Notes under the pieces: generated by a model
What the model saw: only the letters and a program-made list of their open reading frames with translations
What the model was told of the DNA's origin: nothing
Databases searched by the model: none
Assembly (NCBI RefSeq): GCF_900114925.1
Contig: NZ_FOUR01000001.1
Span: 1-64,000, forward strand
Source of the DNA: Marinobacter pelagius
GTDB taxonomy: Bacteria > Pseudomonadota > Gammaproteobacteria > Pseudomonadales > Oleiphilaceae
DNA length: 64,000 bases
Direction: 5' to 3'
Part shown: positions 53,792-61,759 of the stretch, piece by piece
Layout of the letters: each line of letters begins with the position of its first letter
Numbering within the stretch: position 1 is the first letter of the stretch
Translations under genes and position numbers: made by a program

Positions 53792-55867
53792 TCAGACGTC
53801 GCCATAACGGGTTCGTTCGCCGAGCCAGCGGCGAATCAATCCATTAACAACGTCAGCGTGCTTCATCAGCGACGGAGCCATTTCCCTGACCGGTTCAATC
53901 CAGCCCTTGTCCCTTTCAAAGTCGGCGAGCCGGAATTGCATCATGCCCGTTTGTCGCGTGCCGAGGACCTCTCCGGGGCCCCGGATTTCAAGATCCTTCT
54001 CTGCAATCACGAAACCATCCTGGCTGTCCCGCAGCGCCTGCAGCCGTGCCTTGCCATTGGACGACAGCGGCGGGTGGTAGAGCAACACACAAAAACTGGC
54101 CTGTTCACCACGCCCGACCCGGCCCCGTAGCTGGTGCAGCTGGGCCAGGCCGAGGCGTTCGGGGTTCTCGATGATGATGAGAGAGGCATTGGGCACATCC
54201 ACCCCCACTTCAATCACCGTGGTGGCCACCAGCAGATCCAGCTCACCGGTCTTGAAGCGCTCCATCACCTCGGCTTTCTCCCGGGCTTTCAGCCGGCCGT
54301 GAACCAGGCCGACCTGCAATCCCGGCAGGCGCTCGGAAAGTTCCTGCGCCGTCACTTCCGCCGCCTGGCATTGCAGCGCTTCGGATTCCTCAATCAGGGT
54401 GCAGACCCAGTAGGCCTGGCGGCCATCCCGGCAGGCGCTCCGTACCCGCTCAATCACATCATCGCGCCGGCTGTCGGAAATCACAATAGTTTCAATGGGT
54501 TTGCGCCCAGGGGGCAATTCGTCAATCACCGAGGTATCAAGGTCCGCATAGGCACTCATGGCCAGGGTACGGGGAATCGGGGTTGCCGTCATGATCAGCT
54601 GGTGGGGCGCGAGAGAACCGCCGACACCCTTTTCCCTCAGCGCCAGACGCTGGTGAACACCGAACCGGTGCTGCTCGTCCACGATCACCAGTGCCAGCCG
54701 GTCGAACCGGACGTCTTCCTGGAAAAGCGCATGGGTACCTATCACAACCGGGGCTTCCCCAGAGCTCACGGCATCAAGCGCTTCCTGCCTGGCCTTGCCC
54801 TTGACCTTCCCGGAAAGCCAGGCCAGCCGGATACCCAAAGGCTCCAGCCAGCCGCGGAAATTCTGGTAGTGCTGCTCGGCCAGTATCTCGGTGGGTGCCA
54901 TCAACGCCACCTGGGCGCCGGCACCGATCGCCTGCAGGGCCGCCAGGGCCGCCACTACCGTTTTCCCGGAGCCGACGTCACCCTGGACCAGCCTGAGCAT
55001 CGGAATGGGCTGACTCAGGTCCTGGCGAATATCACTGACAACATGCTTTTGCGCCCCGGTCAGGGCAAACGGAAGACTATCGAGAAAGCGTTCGGCAAGA
55101 TCCCCGGTTGGCAGAAGCGGCAATGCCTCCCGCGTCTGGATCTGTTCGCGCACCTGCAGAAGGCTGAGCTGGTGCGCCAGCAATTCTTCCATCACCAGGC
55201 GCTGTTGCGCCGGATGCTTGCCCTCCATCAGCAGATGGACAGGTGCGTTAGCCGGTGGTGCGTGGACCAGCCTCACCGCCTCGGTGATGCCCGGTAACTG
55301 GTAATCCGCCAGCAGCCCTGCTGGCAGCCAGTCCCGGATGGGGAAGCGGTCCAGGTAGGTCAGCGCCTGCTGACAGAGATTTCTCACCCTGGGCTGCTGG
55401 ATGCCCTCCGTAAGCGGATACACCGGAGTCAGGGTTGCCTGGCCTTCCGGTGGCATGGGCGGAGGATTCACCTGGTATTCCGGATGATAGAACTCGTAGC
55501 CGGCCCGGCCCGGCCTGACTTCCCCGAAGCAGCGCACCCGGGCACCTTCGGCCAGCTGGTTCTTCTGGGCGGCGTTGAAGTGGAAAAAACGCATGACCAG
55601 GAAGCCACTGCTATCCCTGAGCGTCACCTGAAGGCTTCGGCGCCGGCCCATGACCAGGTCCGCCTTCATCACTTCGCCTTCCACCACCGCCACATCGCCG
55701 ATTCGGAGGTTGCCCATGGGGATCACCCGGGTCCGATCCTCATAGCGGTGAGGCAGGTGGAACAGCAGGTCCTGCAGCGATTCTATGCCCAGCTTGGCGA
55801 GCTTTTCAGCCAGGGCGCTTCCAACGCCCTTTAGCTGAGTGACGGGGATGTCGTCCAGTGCCGTCAT
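53792..55867 (-). CDS. recG: ATP-dependent DNA helicase RecG
   Basis: Rescues stalled forks by branch migration. 691 residues from ATG 55867. N-terminal wedge/OB domain (LKGVGSALAEKLAKLGIESLQDLLFHLPHRYEDRT), helicase motifs: Walker A GDVGSGKTVVA, motif Ia TEILAEQH, DEQH box (VDEQHRFGVHQR), TATPIPRTLAM, and C-terminal VIEVGVDVPNA, QLRGRVGRG, GPGEVLGTRQTG. An upstream reading to 55960 lies inside the oxyR gene and is not needed. It follows oxyR by 7 bases, the same order as in pseudomonads. Confidence 0.97.
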   Translation of the reverse strand: MTALDDIPVTQLKGVGSALAEKLAKLGIESLQDLLFHLPHRYEDRTRVIPMGNLRIGDVAVVEGEVMKADLVMGRRRSLQVTLRDSSGFLVMRFFHFNAAQKNQLAEGARVRCFGEVRPGRAGYEFYHPEYQVNPPPMPPEGQATLTPVYPLTEGIQQPRVRNLCQQALTYLDRFPIRDWLPAGLLADYQLPGITEAVRLVHAPPANAPVHLLMEGKHPAQQRLVMEELLAHQLSLLQVREQIQTREALPLLPTGDLAERFLDSLPFALTGAQKHVVSDIRQDLSQPIPMLRLVQGDVGSGKTVVAALAALQAIGAGAQVALMAPTEILAEQHYQNFRGWLEPLGIRLAWLSGKVKGKARQEALDAVSSGEAPVVIGTHALFQEDVRFDRLALVIVDEQHRFGVHQRLALREKGVGGSLAPHQLIMTATPIPRTLAMSAYADLDTSVIDELPPGRKPIETIVISDSRRDDVIERVRSACRDGRQAYWVCTLIEESEALQCQAAEVTAQELSERLPGLQVGLVHGRLKAREKAEVMERFKTGELDLLVATTVIEVGVDVPNASLIIIENPERLGLAQLHQLRGRVGRGEQASFCVLLYHPPLSSNGKARLQALRDSQDGFVIAEKDLEIRGPGEVLGTRQTGMMQFRLADFERDKGWIEPVREMAPSLMKHADVVNGLIRRWLGERTRYGDV

Positions 55868-55874
55868 GTGGGGC

Positions 55875-56834
55875 TCAGGCGGATTCGGCGACGGCCGGAT
55901 TATCCGTTTTCGCTTTCTCCACCACCCGGCACTGACTGGCCGCGAGGGACAGCACATCAATGGCCTTGGGCCTCGGGAAGGTTACCCGCCAGGCCAGGGC
56001 CACTGTCCGGAATGGCACCGGAGGGGCAAAGGGCCGGACGGCGAGTATGTCTTCGTGATACTGCATGGCCGTCGCTGCGGAGAGGGGCAACACGGTAACC
56101 CCGAGCCCGGAGGCCACCATGTGGCGAATGGTTTCCAGGGAACTGCCCTCGGTCACCAGCGAGGGGGAGCCATTGTCTACCCGCTTGGTAATCGCCTCCA
56201 CCATGGGCGGGCAGGATTCCAGCACCTGGTCCCGGAAACAATGTCCCGGCCCCAACAGCAACAACTGTTCCTTTGCCAGCTCCTCGGCGGTGAGCTGCTC
56301 CTTTTTGGCCAGCGGGTGGCCGGCCGGGAGCAGCACCACGAAAGGCTCGTCATACAGCGGCAGGGTCAGCACTTCCGGCTCTTCGAACGGCAGCGCAATG
56401 ATGATCGCATCCAGCTCCGACTGCCGCAGCTTCTGGCGCAGGTTGGCGGTGTAGTTTTCCTCGATATACAGCGGCATGTCCGGTGCCGCCCTGCGCAACT
56501 CCGGTAACAGATGCGGGAACAGGTAGGGGCCGATGGTGTAAATGGCACCGACCTTCAGCGGTGAACTCAGCTGGTTTTTGCCGTCCTGGGCCATGTCCTT
56601 GATGACATTCACCTGGTCCAGGACCCGCTGGGCCTGCTCGATGATGCGCTGACCGGTTTCTGTCACGCGGATACTGCTTTTGCTCCGCTCGAACAGGGGG
56701 ATACCCAGCTCGTCCTCGAGCTTCTTGACAGCGACACTGAGCGTCGGCTGGCTGACATGACATCGCTCGGCAGCCCGGCCAAAATGCCTTTCGCGGGCGA
56801 GGGTAACGACGTATCGTAACTCGGTAAGAGTCAT
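55875..56834 (-). CDS. oxyR: Hydrogen peroxide sensor-regulator OxyR
   Basis: LysR-type regulator, 319 residues. N-terminal winged helix (MTLTELRYVVTLARERHFGRAAERCHVSQPTLSVAVKKLE) and a peroxide-sensing domain with the redox cysteines at exactly the E. coli positions, C199 and C208 (GHCFRDQVLESC). This identifies OxyR rather than another LysR family. It controls catalase and peroxidase genes; none lies in this window. Co-directional with recG. Confidence 0.95.
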   Translation of the reverse strand: MTLTELRYVVTLARERHFGRAAERCHVSQPTLSVAVKKLEDELGIPLFERSKSSIRVTETGQRIIEQAQRVLDQVNVIKDMAQDGKNQLSSPLKVGAIYTIGPYLFPHLLPELRRAAPDMPLYIEENYTANLRQKLRQSELDAIIIALPFEEPEVLTLPLYDEPFVVLLPAGHPLAKKEQLTAEELAKEQLLLLGPGHCFRDQVLESCPPMVEAITKRVDNGSPSLVTEGSSLETIRHMVASGLGVTVLPLSAATAMQYHEDILAVRPFAPPVPFRTVALAWRVTFPRPKAIDVLSLAASQCRVVEKAKTDNPAVAESA

Positions 56835-56910
56835 GGTGAGCTCCGGTCAGATAGGTACGGGTCGAAGTTTCACTTATTTATGAGGTCAAGCATAAGGATT
56901 GAAATTGTCT

Positions 56911-57780
56911 ATGGCAATCACTGAAAACGGGCATCTGCCACGGATCCTGGTCGCCGGCTGCGGGAAACTCGGTGGCAGTATTGCCAGTGCCTTGCTAGAG
57001 AATGCCGAGGTGTTCGGCCTGCGCCGGGACGCAAGCAAGGTGCCCGAAGGGGTAACCGGCATCAGCGCCGATCTGACCCGCCCGGAAACACTGGCGGGCG
57101 CCCTTCCCGCCCGGCTGGACGTGGTGATCTATTGCCTCACCCCCTCCAGCTATGACGAGGAAGGCTACCGCAATGCCTATGTCACCGGGCTGGCCAACCT
57201 GCTTGACGCGATCGGGAACCATCCGCTGAAACGCCTGATCTTCGTCAGCAGCACCAGCGTGTACGCCCAGGACGATGACGGCTGGGTGGATGAAACCAGC
57301 GAGACCGCCCCGGCAAAATTCAGTGGCCAGCAGATCATCGCCGGCGAACAAACCGCGCTCGAGAGTATCCACCCCGCGACCATCGTGCGCTTCAGCGGCA
57401 TCTACGGGCCCAGCCGTCAGCGCTTCCTCGAGGAAGTCATGGAGGGGCGTATGAATCCCCAGTCGCCAGCGCCGTTCAGCAACCGGATCCACGAAGTGGA
57501 TGCGGCACGGGTCGTCGTTCATCTGGTGGATCGGGCCCTGGCGGGAGAGACACTGGGACCGGTGTACATCGCGAGTGATTGCGAGCCCGTGAGACTGGAC
57601 GAAGTGGTCGACTGGGTGAGGCAGCAGATTGCCTGCAAACCGCCTCAGGCGGATGCCCGCAAGGGAGGCCGGGCCGGGAGCAAGCGATGCAGTAACAGGA
57701 GGTTGTTGGAGAGCGGGTTTACATTCCGGTACCCCGACTTTCGGGCGGGGTACCGGGAGATGATCGACAGCCTCAGCTGA
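56911..57780 (+). CDS. NAD(P)-binding epimerase/SDR-type protein
   Basis: 289 residues from ATG 56911 (AAGGA 10 bases upstream; a TTG at 56899 is also in frame). Rossmann glycine motif [15 protein letters not shown], an atypical SDR form, with [19 protein letters not shown], the serine of the catalytic site, but the usual YxxxK tyrosine is replaced in the aligned QQIIAGE segment, so activity is doubtful. YeeZ-like proteins look similar. Its last 8 bases overlap the convergent ridA gene. Substrate unknown. Confidence 0.78.
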   Translation: MAITENGHLPRILVAGCGKLGGSIASALLENAEVFGLRRDASKVPEGVTGISADLTRPETLAGALPARLDVVIYCLTPSSYDEEGYRNAYVTGLANLLDAIGNHPLKRLIFVSSTSVYAQDDDGWVDETSETAPAKFSGQQIIAGEQTALESIHPATIVRFSGIYGPSRQRFLEEVMEGRMNPQSPAPFSNRIHEVDAARVVVHLVDRALAGETLGPVYIASDCEPVRLDEVVDWVRQQIACKPPQADARKGGRAGSKRCSNRRLLESGFTFRYPDFRAGYREMIDSLS

Positions 57781-58159
57781 GTACCATCACCGCTTCCATC
57801 TCGACAGGGACGCCCTTCGGCAGTGCTGCTACGCCAACGGCGGCACGGGCCGGATACGGCTCCTGGAAGTAAGTCGCCATGATCTCGTTGACGGTGGCGA
57901 AATTGGCCAGATCCGTCATGTAGATATTGAGCTTGACGATATCCTTGAGCTCACCGCCGGCAGCCTCACAGACAGCCTTGAGGTTCTCGAATACCTGACG
58001 GGTCTTGGCGGAGAAATCCCCCGGAACCACTTCCATGGTTTCCGGATCCAGCGGAATCTGACCGGAAAGGTAGACTGTGTCCCCTGCCTTGACCGCCTGC
58101 GAATAGGTGCCGATCGCCTGGGGAGCATTTTCGGTCTGGATTACGGATTTGTTGGTCAT
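57773..58159 (-). CDS. ridA: RidA family enamine/imine deaminase
   Basis: Hydrolyses reactive 2-aminoacrylate and related intermediates. 128 residues from ATG 58159. [42 protein letters not shown], and the conserved arginine in [24 protein letters not shown] are all present. The longer upstream frame is not family-like. It follows spoT on the same strand, as in E. coli and pseudomonads. Confidence 0.95.
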   Translation of the reverse strand: MTNKSVIQTENAPQAIGTYSQAVKAGDTVYLSGQIPLDPETMEVVPGDFSAKTRQVFENLKAVCEAAGGELKDIVKLNIYMTDLANFATVNEIMATYFQEPYPARAAVGVAALPKGVPVEMEAVMVLS

Positions 58160-58239
58160 GATCTCAGAATTCCTCTCTTCCAAAACGCCAATGCTCGCCG
58201 CTGATGGCCGCAACTGTCAACCGGCCTTTGGTCGAGATC

Positions 58240-60378
58240 CTAGTGACGAACACGGTTGATGTGCGTCACTGCGCGGATGTTGCGAATCCGGCGCATCACC
58301 CGTGCCAGGTGGCGGCGGCCATTGACGTGCACCACCAGGCTGACGATGCCGAACTTGGCATTCTGGTCTTCCACGCTGATGCGTTCGATGTTGCCATCAG
58401 CCATGGCCACCGCATTGGCCAGCTCCGCGATGACGCCCCGCTGGCGCTCCAGCTCCACCCGGAGTTCGACCGAAAATTCATCGGTAATATCCTTGGCCCA
58501 CTTGAGGTGAGTGAGGCGCGCCCTGCCCTCGTCGTCTTCCGGCAGGCGGGAACAGGTGTCGGAGTGAATCACCATGCCATTGCCGGAATCCATCACACCA
58601 ACCACCGGATCCCCCGGGATCGGCTTGCAGCAGCTGGCGAACTTCACCAGCAACCCTTCGGTACCGCGAATGGTGACCGGGCTTCGATCCGCCGGCCGCC
58701 CGGCTTCAACCGTGGCAGCCTCTGTACCTTCGGCACCATTGACCAGCTGTCGCGCCACCAGGTAGGCCATACGGTTTCCGAGGCCGATGTCACTGACCAG
58801 ATCATCAAAACTGTTCACCTGGTTATGATTGACCACTGCCTGCTTCTGGCCGTCGCTGATGTCGGCGAGTTTGGTGCCAAAGCCCTTGAGTGACTTCTTC
58901 AACAGGGTGCGACCAAGTTCCAGGGATTCCGCCCGTTTCTGGGTCTTGAGGACATGGCGAATGCTGCTGCGAGCCTTTCCGGTGACCACGAAGCTGAGCC
59001 AGGCGGGGTTCGGCCGCGCTCCCGGGGCGGTAATGATCTCCACCGTCTGCCCACTTTGCAGCGGCTGGCTCAGGGAACCGAGATTACGGTTGATCCGGCA
59101 GGCCACTGCCGCATTACCGATGTCGGTATGGATGGCGTAGGCAAAGTCCACCGGTGTGGCGCCGCTGGGCAGTTCCATGATCCGGCCTTTGGGGGTGAAC
59201 ACGTAGATTTCGTCGGGGAACAGGTCCACCTTCACGTGCTCGATGAATTCCAGAGAATCATCGGCACGCTCACGCATCTCCATCAACCCTTTCACCCAGC
59301 GGTCGACCCTGGCCTGGTTGACGCTGGTGACATTGGACGGCTCGTTCTTGTACATCCAGTGGGCCGCAATACCGTTGTTGGCGATGTGCTCCATCTCCTC
59401 GGTGCGGATCTGGATCTCGATGTTCACATGCATGCCGAACAGGGTGGTGTGCAGGGACTGGTAGCCATTGGCCTTGGGCATGGCAATGTAGTCCTTGAAA
59501 CGGCCCGGCAGCGGCTTGTACAGACTGTGCACCGCGCCAAGGATGCGGTAGCAGTCATCCTCGGTGTCGGTGATGATCCGGAAAGCGTACACATCCATGA
59601 TTTCATGGAAGGATTTGTGTTTGAACTTCATCTTGTTGTAGATGCTGTTCAGGTGCTTCTCCCGGCCGAGGATGCGGCCGGGCAATCCCCTTTCCTCCAG
59701 CTTTTCCTGCAGCCTGCCGCGAATCTCCTCGATGATTTCCCGGTGGCTGCCCCGCAGCTTGTTCACCGCCTTGGAGATATATTTGGCGCGCATCGGATAC
59801 AGGGATGAGAAGCCCAGATCCTCAAGCTCGGTACAGATGGAGTGCATACCCAGGCGATTGGCAATCGGGGCATAGATATCGAGGGTTTCGGTGGCAATGC
59901 GCTGGCGTTTTTCGTAGGGCATGGGCCCGAGGGTGCGCATGTTGTGCAGCCGGTCCGCCAGCTTCACCAGAATCACGCGGATGTCCCGGGCCATGGCCAG
60001 GGTCATCTTCTGGAAGTTCTCGGCCTGGGCTTCGGCCCGGGAGCGGAATTCGATCTGGGTCAGCTTGCTGACGCCATCCACCAGCTCCGCCACGTCCTCG
60101 CCGAACTGCTCGGCCAGGGCGTCCTTGGGAATACCGGTGTCTTCAATGACATCGTGGAGCATGGCCGCCATCAGGCTCTGATGGTCCAGCTTCAGCTCGG
60201 CGAGGATGCGGGCAACCGCGAGGGGATGGGTAATGTAGCGGTCCCCGCTTTTGCGCATCTGCCCTTCGTGAGCCTGTTCGGCGTAATAGTAGGCCCTTCG
60301 CACCTGATTGATGCGATTGGTATCCAGGTAGGTACTGAGCTCCTGGGCAAGACCTTCAACCGTAGGCTCTGCCGACAC
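58240..60378 (-). CDS. spoT: Bifunctional (p)ppGpp synthetase/hydrolase SpoT
   Basis: 712 residues from the GTG at 60376-60378 (GGAGG 4 bases upstream; the TTG at 60411 has no ribosome site). HD hydrolase domain intact (HPLAVARIL, HDVIEDT, EDVAELVDGVSKL), synthetase domain (GREKHLNSIYNKM, DVYAFRIITD), TGS (YVFTPKGRIMELPSGATPVDFAYAIHTDIG) and a C-terminal ACT domain. The HD motif being intact marks it as the hydrolase-capable SpoT. With DksA in this window it governs the stringent response. Confidence 0.96.
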   Translation of the reverse strand: MSAEPTVEGLAQELSTYLDTNRINQVRRAYYYAEQAHEGQMRKSGDRYITHPLAVARILAELKLDHQSLMAAMLHDVIEDTGIPKDALAEQFGEDVAELVDGVSKLTQIEFRSRAEAQAENFQKMTLAMARDIRVILVKLADRLHNMRTLGPMPYEKRQRIATETLDIYAPIANRLGMHSICTELEDLGFSSLYPMRAKYISKAVNKLRGSHREIIEEIRGRLQEKLEERGLPGRILGREKHLNSIYNKMKFKHKSFHEIMDVYAFRIITDTEDDCYRILGAVHSLYKPLPGRFKDYIAMPKANGYQSLHTTLFGMHVNIEIQIRTEEMEHIANNGIAAHWMYKNEPSNVTSVNQARVDRWVKGLMEMRERADDSLEFIEHVKVDLFPDEIYVFTPKGRIMELPSGATPVDFAYAIHTDIGNAAVACRINRNLGSLSQPLQSGQTVEIITAPGARPNPAWLSFVVTGKARSSIRHVLKTQKRAESLELGRTLLKKSLKGFGTKLADISDGQKQAVVNHNQVNSFDDLVSDIGLGNRMAYLVARQLVNGAEGTEAATVEAGRPADRSPVTIRGTEGLLVKFASCCKPIPGDPVVGVMDSGNGMVIHSDTCSRLPEDDEGRARLTHLKWAKDITDEFSVELRVELERQRGVIAELANAVAMADGNIERISVEDQNAKFGIVSLVVHVNGRRHLARVMRRIRNIRAVTHINRVRH

Positions 60379-60409
60379 CGCGCCTCCACACTTTTCGAAT
60401 TTCAGGGAC

Positions 60410-60437
60410 AAAAAAACCCGAATGCACGCATCCGGGT
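60410..60437 (-). terminator. Terminator/attenuator between rpoZ and spoT
   Basis: On the minus strand a stem ACCCG-GATGC with GCAT-CGGGT (one mismatch, short loop) ends in seven T residues, 32 bases before the spoT start. Some readthrough into spoT is expected. Confidence 0.65.
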
Positions 60438-60540
60438 CCTTCCTGGTCCTTCCAGCAACGTTCTATAGATACACTATAAAACCGCGGGGACAGATTTCAA
60501 TGGTTCTCACTTGCGCATAGGTAAATATCCTGCGCAGAGA

Positions 60541-60753
60541 TCAATCCTCGTCTTCTTCTTTCAGAAGATCTCGGGTCACCTTGCCCTCGGCAATCTCGCG
60601 CAGCGCGATGACCGTCGGCTTATCGTTCTCTTCCGGAACCATCGGCTCAAAGCCCTTGGTCGCAATCTGGCGGGCACGCTTGGTAGCCAGCATCACCAAC
60701 TGGAAGCGGTTATCAACGTTTTCCAGACAATCTTCAACGGTAACTCGTGCCAT
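60541..60753 (-). CDS. rpoZ: RNA polymerase omega subunit
   Basis: 70 residues. [34 protein letters not shown] and [15 protein letters not shown] are diagnostic. Omega binds beta' and forms a ppGpp site with it. GGGGA precedes the ATG. Gene order gmk-rpoZ-spoT-ridA is conserved in gammaproteobacteria. Confidence 0.97.
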   Translation of the reverse strand: MARVTVEDCLENVDNRFQLVMLATKRARQIATKGFEPMVPEENDKPTVIALREIAEGKVTRDLLKEEDED

Positions 60754-60840
60754 AACTTCCCCGACAAATAAAAATGACTGTTTCAGCAGACCGCGTAGTT
60801 TACTGCTACCGGCTCAATTTGTATACAGGAAAACCGCGTA

Positions 60841-61611
<771 letters not shown>

Positions 61612-61647
61612 ATTGCAAGTCGCCACCCCGAGGCCAGTCTTTACTCA

Positions 61648-61677
61648 GGGGTCTGATGAACACTTTCATCTGACCCC
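61648..61677. repeat. REP-like palindromic unit 2
   Basis: GGGGTCTGATGAA (61648-61660), 4-base loop, TTCATCTGACCCC (61665-61677); same family as unit 1, starts 66 bases after it. Confidence 0.85.
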
Positions 61678-61729
61678 ATTCCAGACCATCGCCCCGGAGC
61701 CAGACCCCAGTCCAGGAGTCTCAAGCCCA

Positions 61730-61759
61730 GGGGTCTGATGAAGACCTTCATCTGACCCC
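61730..61759. repeat. REP-like palindromic unit 3
   Basis: GGGGTCTGATGAA (61730-61742), 4-base loop, TTCATCTGACCCC (61747-61759), 82 bases after unit 2. It overlaps the end of the ATPase gene and supplies its stop codon. Confidence 0.85.
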
